Source: Myxococcales bacterium (GTDB lineage Bacteria; Desulfobacterota_B; Binatia; UBA1149; SPBQ01). Taken from it: 7,486 nt of DNA. Below the pieces are notes generated by a model. That model saw only the letters and a program-made list of their open reading frames with translations. It was not told where the DNA came from and made no database searches. Shown here in pieces: positions 1-5,800 of this stretch. Where the stretch lies: the NCBI GenBank assembly GCA_004525875.1, contig SPBQ01000105.1, forward strand, positions 1 to 7,486. The letters run 5' to 3'. Numbering within the stretch: position 1 is the stretch's first letter; the number at the start of each line of letters is the position of its first letter. The translations under genes were made by a program, and so were the position numbers.

Positions 1-2684
1 ACCTGAACCACTTGCTGGAACGTCGGTCGGTTCTGCCACGGGATCGGGTCGACCGCTGCGATGCCGAACGTGGTGAACTCGATGAAGTCGTCGGTCGGGT
101 CGGCGATCCAGTCGGCCGGATCGGCCGGGCCGAAGTCGGCCGTGAGCTGAGCGACCGTGTCGCCGAGGCTGGCGAGGAGCGCAGCGCGACAGCCGGCTGA
201 CGTGCCGTCTGCGCACCGAAGCTCCTGGTACGGAGCGCCGACGGTGTAGCCGGCCGCCATGCGCACCGTCTTCTGCACGTATCCGTAGTAGCCCGACTGA
301 AACGCCGAGCCCAGAGGCCCGGGCGCGTTGTGACGCCCCATCGGGATCGAGCTGTCGAACGGTCCGATCTGCGGACCGAGCGTGGCGTCGATCATCCGGT
401 TCCACCACTCGTCCATGATCGCCACCGCGCTGGTCTCGTCGTACTCGCCGTTTCCGTCACGATCGAGACGATGCGCGCCGTTCGCGACCCAGTCCGACAG
501 GATCGTGAGGATCGGGTCCAGGCCCGCTTCGGAGCCGATCAGCGCGAGTACGTGCGGCAGCACTTGCGAGCCGCGCAGGTCTGTCGTGGCGGCCTCGGCC
601 ATCATCTCGACCATCTCGGCGACCCCGATCGGTGATCCGCCGGCGACCGCGGCCGCGACGCGGTCGTCGAGCGAGTCGACACGGTGGACGGGCCCGAACG
701 AATAGTTGCTGTCGGCGGCCCGCCACGCGCGGGCCGGCTTGTTGTTCCAGGAGGTGAAATAGCCCTTGGGCGGATCGACTTCCTGGGGGCGAGCCTTCTT
801 GTCGACGAGGCCCTGCCACTCCCACTCGCCGGTGCCCCAGCTCGGAAGCTCGAGGTCCACGCCATCGGCACGGATCGGGAAGCGTCCCGAGTGAACGAAC
901 CCGAGCTCGTCCTGGTTCACGTACAGCCAGTTGAATGAGCCCGGGAGCAGCTCGACGGCCTTCGTGAATTTCTTGAACTTCTTCGTGCTCTTCTTGTCGA
1001 TACGCGAGAACGCCAGCGCGTTCTGCCCCTCGCGCATGAACGTGGAGCGCTCCTTGACGAGCGCAACCGGATCGCCACCGACCGTGGCGCGGGCGAAGAC
1101 GAGACCGTGACCGGTACGCTGCACGAGCGCCTGGGCATTATCGCCGTTGGCGAGGCAGAACGCATCCGAACCGATGCACCAGGAGTCGAGGCGCTCGAAC
1201 ATCGGCGTGCAGACGCCGTTGAACATCGAGCTGTTCGACATGATGCTCGGCGGGCTCGTGTCGGGCTCGCACAGCAGCTCGGCCCGCACATCGGTCAGAT
1301 CGGATCCGCCCGCCGTCGCGCTCCACGCGTAGTTCGGCCCGCGCCCGAGGACCACGAACGGCGTGCCGGTCACGGCCATTCCACGGGCCTGCAGTCCGCC
1401 GCCGTCGATGCTGATCTCGGTAAGCAGTGCGGGGATGAAGTAGGCGACCTGCGGTCCCATCACGGCGATCGGATGACCTCCGGCCGCATGCTCGGCCGTG
1501 ATACCGAGGAAGTTGCTCATTGCCGGATGTTCCGGATTCGTACGCAGACCCTCCGTGTCACCCACGCTCACGCCCGAAAGGGCAGCGGGGAGCGGGCCGA
1601 TGATCTCGATCATCGGCGGACTGACGATCGATCCGAGGTCGGGTAGCGCGACCGCGTTGGGGTCGACGGGGCCCTGTACCAGGTACGGGAAGTCGAGCTC
1701 GCTGGTCGCCGACGAATCGGGCTCCTCGCGATGGCGCAGGTCCTCGAACATCGCCTGTCCCACGCCGGCGCCGAGCGCGGCCTTGAGCTCCTGAAGCAGG
1801 GTCGCGTTACGGTGCTCGCCACCGCCGCCGGCGCCGAACAGCTGCTCCAGAACTGCAGCCACCGCAAGGATGTCGCGGGTTGTGAACGGCTGGATCGGCG
1901 TCAGCCCGAGTGCGATGCTCTCGATCGGAGCGCGGTTCGCGATGTCCTCGTTCACCCAGTCTGCGAACGCGTTCACGCCCGAGAGGAACGCCTCGAGGTC
2001 TTTCTCGACCTTGCGCGCCTTGCCCTTGAACTCAGCCTCGGTGGCCGCGAGCTGTTCGTCGAGATCCGCATCGTCGTAGCCAGCGAACTGGTACATCGAC
2101 TCGTCCTGGTCCAGCGCGAAGTCGAGCAACTCGGGCGTGACCAGCGCGCCGCCCTTTCCGAGCCGTTCGGCGAGGCGTCCACGGCCAGTGGCACGAAACA
2201 GGTCCATCGCGAACAGCCTGTCGGCGGCCATCGCCCAGCCCACGCCCCTCCACGTACGCACGCGCCCCTTTGCCTCGACGTGCGGAACGCCAAAGTCGTC
2301 GCGCGTGATCGTGATCTTCGAATCGGACGGAACCATCATGTCCTTCGGCCCCGGCGGGTTGCCCGAAGGAGCGATCGGCGCCGGCTTGAAGTACAGACTG
2401 AGGCCCGCATCGGTGAGGCCGGGCGGCGCCTTGATGATGTCGGCGTACATCGAGAGCTGGCTGTCGAAATGAGGCGGCAGCACGCCGGTTCCGAGAAAGA
2501 CCGTCGCATCGGCTGTGTTCAGGTAGCCGTCCTGTCCGGGCGGCTGGATATTGAGGAACAGGCCCGTGTCCTGTGCACCCGCGGGGTGTACCGCGGCGAG
2601 CTGACAGAGCACGGCGAGGCCGATCAGAGCCGTCGCCGTCATTGGCGCGAGGCGGATGGGAAGCGATCTCGGTGGCAAGAGCAT
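1..2684 (-). CDS. Penicillin acylase family Ntn hydrolase (exported; C-terminus cut by window edge)
   Basis: This is probably a periplasmic or secreted N-terminal nucleophile amidase that cleaves the acyl-amide bond of beta-lactams, acyl-homoserine lactones or other N-acyl compounds; the substrate cannot be read from sequence. The frame stays open for 894 codons. Residues 1-37 look like a signal peptide ending Ala-Gly-Ala. Residues ~41-100 carry a FLNIxPPGQ / PPHF / APPGL segment that I recall from a long penicillin acylase subgroup. The alpha-chain motif RDDFGVPHV is at 128-136. The predicted autocleavage nucleophile is Ser390 (PAM/SNF). Counting it as beta-1 puts Gln at beta-23 (GPQ), Ala at beta-69 (ATAG) and Asp at beta-73 and beta-76, exactly as in E. 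coli penicillin G acylase. WNN at 646-648 supplies the oxyanion Asn and Arg668 matches beta-Arg263. The last visible residues (PWQNRPTFQQVV) look like the usual C-terminus, so few residues are missing. The start is set by AGGAG six bases upstream; a later ATG at 2642 would lose the signal peptide's arginines. Confidence 0.95.
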   Translation of the reverse strand, partial: MLLPPRSLPIRLAPMTATALIGLAVLCQLAAVHPAGAQDTGLFLNIQPPGQDGYLNTADATVFLGTGVLPPHFDSQLSMYADIIKAPPGLTDAGLSLYFKPAPIAPSGNPPGPKDMMVPSDSKITITRDDFGVPHVEAKGRVRTWRGVGWAMAADRLFAMDLFRATGRGRLAERLGKGGALVTPELLDFALDQDESMYQFAGYDDADLDEQLAATEAEFKGKARKVEKDLEAFLSGVNAFADWVNEDIANRAPIESIALGLTPIQPFTTRDILAVAAVLEQLFGAGGGGEHRNATLLQELKAALGAGVGQAMFEDLRHREEPDSSATSELDFPYLVQGPVDPNAVALPDLGSIVSPPMIEIIGPLPAALSGVSVGDTEGLRTNPEHPAMSNFLGITAEHAAGGHPIAVMGPQVAYFIPALLTEISIDGGGLQARGMAVTGTPFVVLGRGPNYAWSATAGGSDLTDVRAELLCEPDTSPPSIMSNSSMFNGVCTPMFERLDSWCIGSDAFCLANGDNAQALVQRTGHGLVFARATVGGDPVALVKERSTFMREGQNALAFSRIDKKSTKKFKKFTKAVELLPGSFNWLYVNQDELGFVHSGRFPIRADGVDLELPSWGTGEWEWQGLVDKKARPQEVDPPKGYFTSWNNKPARAWRAADSNYSFGPVHRVDSLDDRVAAAVAGGSPIGVAEMVEMMAEAATTDLRGSQVLPHVLALIGSEAGLDPILTILSDWVANGAHRLDRDGNGEYDETSAVAIMDEWWNRMIDATLGPQIGPFDSSIPMGRHNAPGPLGSAFQSGYYGYVQKTVRMAAGYTVGAPYQELRCADGTSAGCRAALLASLGDTVAQLTADFGPADPADWIADPTDDFIEFTTFGIAAVDPIPWQNRPTFQQVVQ

Positions 2685-2805
2685 GGCGATCTCCTGTGAT
2701 CTCTCGAGTCCCGGCACGGCGGTCACGCGCTCAGCGGGTTCGAGCGCAAGCTGCAAGCCGGCGTCGGTGCTGGCGATGCCCCCGGGCGGTACCTTCGACA
2801 CCGCG

Positions 2806-2835
2806 ACTATAGAGTGCGCGGTCTCGCAACGGCAA
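2806..2835 (-). promoter_or_regulatory. Candidate sigma70 promoter of the penicillin acylase gene
   Basis: Read on the minus strand, a -35 box TTGCCG (2835-2830) and a -10 box TATAGT (2811-2806) are separated by 18 bases. The -10 box matches the consensus at five of six positions and the -35 box at four. Transcription would begin near 2799, giving a leader of about 115 bases before the ATG at 2684. The site sits in a short stretch between the acylase gene and the remnant VWA gene. It is judged from consensus only. Confidence 0.4.
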
Positions 2836-2871
2836 TGGAAGAGTGGCGGCTGCCACCCATGTGAGGACTCG

Positions 2872-3173
2872 CCGCGCGCACGACCCGAGGAAATCCTGTT
2901 CGTCACGTTAACGGACGGGCTCGAGAACGCGAGCTGCGAGTACGATCGCGGGAAGAGTCGGGCTGGACCTTCGCGTACCTCGGTGCCAACCAGGACGCGT
3001 ACGCCGAGAGCAGCGACATCGGCTTCTCGGTAGGCAGCACGCAGAACTTTCGCGCCGATACGAAGGGAACCCAGCTCGCCTTCAGCCGCACCAGCTCATC
3101 GTTGAGCAGGATGCGTCGCGGAGTTCGTGGCGGAGCACGCCTTCGCCAGCTAGAGTTCTACGAGAGCATGTAA
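2872..3173 (+). pseudogene. Decayed 3' remnant of a VWA-domain protein gene
   Basis: Two adjacent frames together encode the C-terminal half of a familiar bacterial VWA-domain protein. The first part (2872 to about 2957) reads ARPEEILFVTLTDGLENAS and then EYDR; this is the strand carrying the T-D-G of the VWA metal site. The second part, in another frame from 2958, reads GWTFAYLGANQDAYAESSD and runs to a TAA at 3171-3173, ending LEFYESM. In intact relatives about 14-20 residues (a helix) normally lie between EYDR and GWxFxxLGANQDA; here they are missing and the frame changes at the same point. The N-terminal half with the DxSxS metal motif is not found upstream, where the acylase leader and promoter lie instead. 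The product cannot be functional as it stands. An assembly error could explain the frame change but not the lost N-terminal half. Confidence 0.8.
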
Positions 3174-3188
3174 GGAGGCTGACGGCGA

Positions 3189-3217
3189 CGCTCGGGAGCG
3201 CAGCTCCGGGCCGAGCG
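3189..3217. terminator. GC-rich hairpin between convergent 3' ends (possible two-way terminator)
   Basis: CGCTCG (3189-3194) pairs with CGAGCG (3212-3217), and inside it GGAGC (3195-3199) pairs with GCTCC (3203-3207) around a GCA loop, leaving a 4-base bulge at 3208-3211. It lies between the stop of the VWA remnant (3173, plus strand) and the stop of the repeat-tailed gene (3258, minus strand), where a terminator would serve both. Neither strand has a U-tract after the stem, so a classic intrinsic terminator is not shown. Confidence 0.35.
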
Positions 3218-3257
3218 ATGGGAACCGAAAGCACTGATTCACGGTCTCTGCGTGCGG

Positions 3258-3812
3258 CTATCTCTCGATCTCCTGCTGGCGCACGCTCGGCGTCTCGAGG
3301 TCTAGCTGGCGCGCGCTGGGAGCCTCGAGGTCCATTTGCCGTGTACTCGGCGTCTCGAGATCCAGCTGACCATCGCTCGGTCCGTCGATCCCCATCGGGC
3401 GGCCGCTGCGGGCTTCCATCTCACTGTCGCGTTCCGCCACGATGCCGACGGCCACGCCATTGGCATCGTAGCCGGGCTCGTTGCCCTGACGACCGGAGTC
3501 ACCCACTGGGACACCGACGACGACGCCGCTGTGCCCTTGGTCGGCGGGAGCGTCCGACGCTCCGGTGGGGGTGTCGTAGCCGCCTTCCTCCACGACGTTC
3601 ACGTCGCCCGGGATGGACAGGCCGTTGCCCATGTTGGCCGGCTGCTCCAGCTCGTAGGCCAGCTGCAGGCCTTCGCCACCACCATCCTGCGGCCTCGACG
3701 AGCTCGCGCTCAGGGCGGTGGCTGCCGCGGCGCGCGTGGCGACGCCAAGAGCCAAGGCGACCGCTAGAACGAGGACTGTCGTGCGAATGAGGGAACCGGC
3801 CGGGTGCGTCAT
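3258..3812 (-). CDS. Secreted protein of unknown function with a 10-residue tandem-repeat tail
   Basis: I do not recognise this 184-residue protein. The chosen start, ATG at 3812, has AGGAG six bases upstream and opens straight into a signal peptide (MTHPAGSLIRTT, then a hydrophobic run, then an Ala-rich cleavage region near residues 25-30). The in-frame ATG at 3884 would bury this signal behind 24 polar residues and lacks a ribosome site. The mature protein appears to lack cysteine and is rich in Gly, Asp and Pro. It has two similar stretches, VVVGVPVGD and VAVGIVAERD, and looks largely disordered. The C-terminal ~60 residues are 10-residue repeats: QLDLETPSTR, QMDLEAPSAR and QLDLETPSVR, with weaker copies before them and a partial one (QQEIER) at the end. 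The leader CAGGAGATCNCCATG is nearly identical to that of the acylase gene. An envelope or surface role is only a guess. That it is a gene is well supported by ribosome site, signal peptide and protein-level repeat period. Confidence 0.75.
   Translation of the reverse strand: MTHPAGSLIRTTVLVLAVALALGVATRAAAATALSASSSRPQDGGGEGLQLAYELEQPANMGNGLSIPGDVNVVEEGGYDTPTGASDAPADQGHSGVVVGVPVGDSGRQGNEPGYDANGVAVGIVAERDSEMEARSGRPMGIDGPSDGQLDLETPSTRQMDLEAPSARQLDLETPSVRQQEIER
3261..3437 (-). repeat. 30-base tandem repeat, about six units, inside the secreted protein gene
   Basis: Units begin at 3288, 3318, 3348, 3378 and 3408, each 30 bases, with a shortened unit at 3261-3287 next to the stop codon. The three units from 3288 to 3377 are the most alike and share the core CTCGAGNTC. 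Those at 3378 and 3408 are more diverged, so the array decays toward the 5' side of the gene. The length is a multiple of three and every unit encodes a version of QLDLExPSxR, so the reading frame is kept. There are no unique spacers, so it is not a CRISPR array. Confidence 0.85.
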
Positions 3813-3968
3813 GGGGATCTCCTGCTGGCAGCGGTGCTGCCGTCGATACGCGTGTAGCGTGCGCCCGCGCGAGATCCCATTCAAGCGCGCCCGGCGCGAA
3901 TCAGTTCATGGCGGCGACGAGCTTCTTGAACTCGGGCGACTCGCGCCGACACCAGGGCGCACGGAGAC

Positions 3969-3992
3969 GACATCGGTACGAACACCGATGTC
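3969..3992. terminator. Perfect 9-bp inverted repeat after the cytochrome gene (possible terminator)
   Basis: GACATCGGT (3969-3977) and ACCGATGTC (3984-3992) are exact inverted copies around a 6-base loop. In the minus-strand transcript this hairpin starts 21 bases after the cytochrome stop codon, a normal position for a terminator or 3'-end stabiliser. It is not followed by a U-run, so it is either non-canonical or a protein-binding palindrome. Confidence 0.4.
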
Positions 3993-4007
3993 ATCGAGGC
4001 CTTCGTC

Positions 4008-4022
4008 ACCCGGTCACCGGGT
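4008..4022. repeat. Perfect 15-base palindrome over the cytochrome stop codon
   Basis: ACCCGGT (4008-4014), a single central C, and ACCGGGT (4016-4022) form a perfect palindrome that contains the TGA stop (4016-4014 on the minus strand). Together with the 3969-3992 inverted repeat it places two dyads within 55 bases. A one-base loop disfavours an RNA hairpin with full pairing, so a DNA-level site or chance in GC-rich sequence are the alternatives. Confidence 0.4.
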
Positions 4023-4643
4023 CCCCTTTGCGACCCGGTCCGAGAGCATGTACGCGATCAGCTGGTCGCACTCTTCCTCCGTCGGCAATCGGAAGTCGGC
4101 GCCCTGCCTCCGTTTGACCGACTTCGTGAGGTGATTGCCGATCGCCTCCATCGCGAACGCACACAGATCCGTCACGCGGTCGCCCAGCTGACCGAGCGCA
4201 TCGCAGCGGCCTTCCTCGTCGCACTGCCGCTGGAGGTGGATCAGCTTCGGCGTCGTACGGAACTCGTCGATGCCTGCGGTCTTGACATGAATCAACGCGT
4301 CACTGCGAAGCCGCCGCGAATCCTCCAGGCCGGGGACGTTGACGAACAACGGATCATGAGGAGGCAACTTCTTGACAGTACGGATTCCAAGACCGAAGTT
4401 GTCGCCAGGGCGGTGACACGTGCCACAGGTACGGCCGTTGCCGTCGAAGAGCGCCGCCGCGATGAGCTTGTCGCCCTTGCAGACGAAGCTGCCCGTTTCT
4501 CTCGTCGCCTCCAGGTTCAGCTTCTGGCAGCCCGTGAAGAGCTGCTGACCACGATCAACCTTGGAGGCGGAGCAAGACGCCAGTAGCAGCGCAGCAGTCA
4601 CCGACACCAGCCCGATTCGCACGGCTCGCTGCCCGAGCAGCAT
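4014..4643 (-). CDS. Mono-haem c-type cytochrome lipoprotein
   Basis: The product is 209 residues. It begins with a lipoprotein signal (MLLGQRAVRIGL, a hydrophobic run, then lipobox LLAS|C at Cys24), so it is probably anchored to a membrane by lipid and faces the periplasm or outside. A single haem c attachment site, C73-G-T-C76-H77, sits in GRTCGTCHRPGDNFGLGI, typical of the large cytochrome-c-peroxidase-like or di-haem lipoprotein group. Later motifs TTPKLIHL, DRVTDLCAFAMEAIGNHLTK and DFRLPTEEE also fit that group. Members I recall continue past this point to a second CxxCH, but this one stops right after AYMLSDRVAKGTR, so it may be shortened. Met165 and Met199 are possible distal haem ligands; this is unproven. 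The start is the first Met before the signal sequence, with only a weak GGA upstream. A GTG at 4622 would also leave a usable lipoprotein signal. Electron transfer is the likely role; the partner is unknown. Confidence 0.85.
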   Translation of the reverse strand: MLLGQRAVRIGLVSVTAALLLASCSASKVDRGQQLFTGCQKLNLEATRETGSFVCKGDKLIAAALFDGNGRTCGTCHRPGDNFGLGIRTVKKLPPHDPLFVNVPGLEDSRRLRSDALIHVKTAGIDEFRTTPKLIHLQRQCDEEGRCDALGQLGDRVTDLCAFAMEAIGNHLTKSVKRRQGADFRLPTEEECDQLIAYMLSDRVAKGTR

Positions 4644-4717
4644 CGCGATCCGATGAAGCGTTTCGATGTTCTTCTCGGTCGTAACGTCGATCACGATGCC
4701 TGCGACGGTCGCATACA

Positions 4718-4743
4718 CCTGGCAGCTCCTCAAGAGAGCCAGG
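4718..4743. promoter_or_regulatory. Dyad CCTGGC-N14-GCCAGG between divergent genes
   Basis: CCTGGC (4718-4723) and GCCAGG (4738-4743) are exact inverted copies 14 bases apart, within the 257-base divergent stretch between the cytochrome (minus) and CBS (plus) genes. The spacing, about two helical turns centre to centre, is compatible with an operator for a dimeric regulator. No regulator gene is visible and no clear promoter was found for the cytochrome gene, so this is speculative. Nearer the CBS gene, GCGCGC arms at 4853-4858 and 4863-4868 around ACGG could form a small hairpin in its leader. Confidence 0.2.
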
Positions 4744-4900
4744 CACAATGTCCCCAGGAGGTTCAGGATTTCCACACACCCGACCGAACATCGGCCGAGC
4801 AACTCGACGCAGCCTCGACACTGGCCTACAACCCGTTCGGTTCCCAGCGGCCGCGCGCACGGGCGCGCAGACGGCCGGTATAGCAAGGAGGAAGACGATC

Positions 4901-5335
4901 ATGATGGTCTCGGAGTGGATGACGCAGCCGGTGCATACCGTGAAACCTCGGGACAACGCCTCTCACGCCAGGGAGCTACTCGAGCAGCATCGCATCAATC
5001 AGCTGCCGGTCGCCGTGGACGCCAAGCTCGTGGGTATCGTGACCGATCGCGATCTTCGTGACGCGTTCCCATCGGTATTCGAGTCGGTGGCCGAAGGCGC
5101 GACTCATGGCGACGGCTACGTCGAGCCCAACAAGCTTTTCATCGAATCGATCATGACCCACACTCTGGTGTCGATCGCGTCGGACGCGACACTGAGCGAG
5201 GCGGCGCAGATCATGTGCAAGGAACGGATCGGTGCGCTTCCGGTCATCGACGACGACAAGCTCGTGGGGGTCCTGTGCCGTAGCGACATTCTCAAGGCCT
5301 TCATCGCTCTGGCCGAGCGGACCGGCGAAGGCTAG
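4901..5335 (+). CDS. Stand-alone tandem CBS-domain protein
   Basis: This is a soluble 144-residue protein made of one CBS pair (Bateman module), the fold that binds adenine nucleotides such as AMP, ATP, NAD or SAM and usually senses energy state. CBS1 covers about residues 7-57 (MTQPVHTV ... GIVTDRD) and CBS2 about 83-137 (IMTHTLVSI ... GVLCRSD), joined by a ~25-residue linker. The ribose-binding signature GxxTxxD is intact in CBS1 (Thr48, Asp51); in CBS2 the Thr is replaced by Cys126, while Asp129 is kept, so one of the two sites may bind nucleotide poorly. No second domain is attached, so it must act on a partner, which cannot be named from this context. The start at 4901 has a strong AAGGAGG nine bases upstream; the adjacent ATG at 4904 is less well spaced. 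The gene ends 10 bases before the stop of the next gene, which converges on it. Confidence 0.92.
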   Translation: MMVSEWMTQPVHTVKPRDNASHARELLEQHRINQLPVAVDAKLVGIVTDRDLRDAFPSVFESVAEGATHGDGYVEPNKLFIESIMTHTLVSIASDATLSEAAQIMCKERIGALPVIDDDKLVGVLCRSDILKAFIALAERTGEG

Positions 5336-5345
5336 ACCGGAGACG

Positions 5346-5570
5346 TCATCGACTGGCACGCCGTCTCGAACCGATTGCTCGAACACCGTAACTGGCGGCC
5401 AGCAGAAGTCCCATCACGAGCGACAGTCCGGTAACCATGTGCACGGGTTCGATGAGGTAATGCACCAGGCTGAAGTCTCCGCTAATGTAACCGTGTCCGG
5501 GGTGTGCCACCGCGATCGATGCAACGAGGAGTCCCATGATCGTGGCGAGGGCGGCTGATAGCTTCGGCAT
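5346..5570 (-). CDS. Small membrane protein with predicted mature N-terminus His-Pro-Gly-His
   Basis: This is a 74-residue protein with a signal peptide (residues 1-22, ending Ile-Ala-Val-Ala) and one further hydrophobic segment (about 43-61), followed by a basic C-terminal tail (RAIGSRRRASR) that should stay in the cytoplasm. Cleavage after Ala22 would expose His23-Pro-Gly-His26. His37 (VHYL) and His44 (EPVHM) lie ahead of or at the start of the membrane segment, so four histidines fall on or near the outer face. AHPGHG at the signal cleavage site is also seen in HupE/UreJ-type nickel or cobalt permeases and similar small proteins, which suggests metal binding, but no family can be named. 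The start at 5570 has GGGAG five bases upstream. It converges tail-to-tail with the CBS gene across a 10-base gap. Confidence 0.8.
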   Translation of the reverse strand: MPKLSAALATIMGLLVASIAVAHPGHGYISGDFSLVHYLIEPVHMVTGLSLVMGLLLAASYGVRAIGSRRRASR

Positions 5571-5621
5571 AATCTCTCCCTGGGCTCGCGCGGCGCAGCG
5601 TCCCTTGCACGCCCATCCTGG

Positions 5622-5649
5622 ACCATAGCAGCTCCATCTGCACAGCCAA
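5622..5649 (-). promoter_or_regulatory. Weak sigma70-like promoter for the small membrane protein
   Basis: On the minus strand TTGGCT (5649-5644) and TATGGT (5627-5622) are 16 bases apart, each matching consensus at four of six positions. They lie about 50 bases upstream of the ATG at 5570, within the 212-base divergent stretch before the transporter gene. This is a consensus-only call. Confidence 0.25.
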
Positions 5650-5770
5650 TGGTTCGTGCCAGGCAGCGTCCGTTCACATCCTTGCAGTAGTCCTGTCAGC
5701 TGGACTTCGTTCGCCTGCGGCCAGCCCGAGGATCCTGGCCGGGTGAGGAGCGAGGCCTTCGCACGGTACG

Positions 5771-5800
5771 CTTACACGAGCCGTGGCCCACCGCTATAGA
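5771..5800 (+). promoter_or_regulatory. Possible promoter placing the transporter transcript start at a GTG codon
   Basis: CTTACA (5771-5776) and TATAGA (5795-5800) form -35 and -10 like boxes 18 bases apart, each matching consensus at four of six positions. A normal start point seven bases past the -10 box is 5807, which is exactly an in-frame GTG of the transporter gene. If real, the message would be leaderless and the protein would start at that GTG rather than at 5783. This is a consensus-only call. Confidence 0.25.

Noticed and set aside
1731..2699. A 322-codon plus-strand open frame opposite the acylase gene
   Set aside because: It is the antisense shadow of a conserved enzyme. Its translation is rich in Arg, Glu, His and Asp, with no domain and no ribosome site. 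GC-rich codon bias keeps opposite frames open.
3261..3437. Possible CRISPR array from regularly spaced 30-base repeats
   Set aside because: The units are directly adjacent with no spacers, are imperfect, and are in frame within a secreted protein gene.
3336..3767. A 143-codon plus-strand frame opposite the repeat-tailed gene
   Set aside because: The minus strand has a ribosome site, a signal peptide and protein-level repeats; the plus-strand frame has none of these.
5340..5367. GAGACG ... CGTCTC inverted repeat between the convergent CBS and small membrane protein genes
   Set aside because: Only six pairs with a 16-base loop and no U-tract, partly inside the small protein's coding region; too weak to call a terminator.
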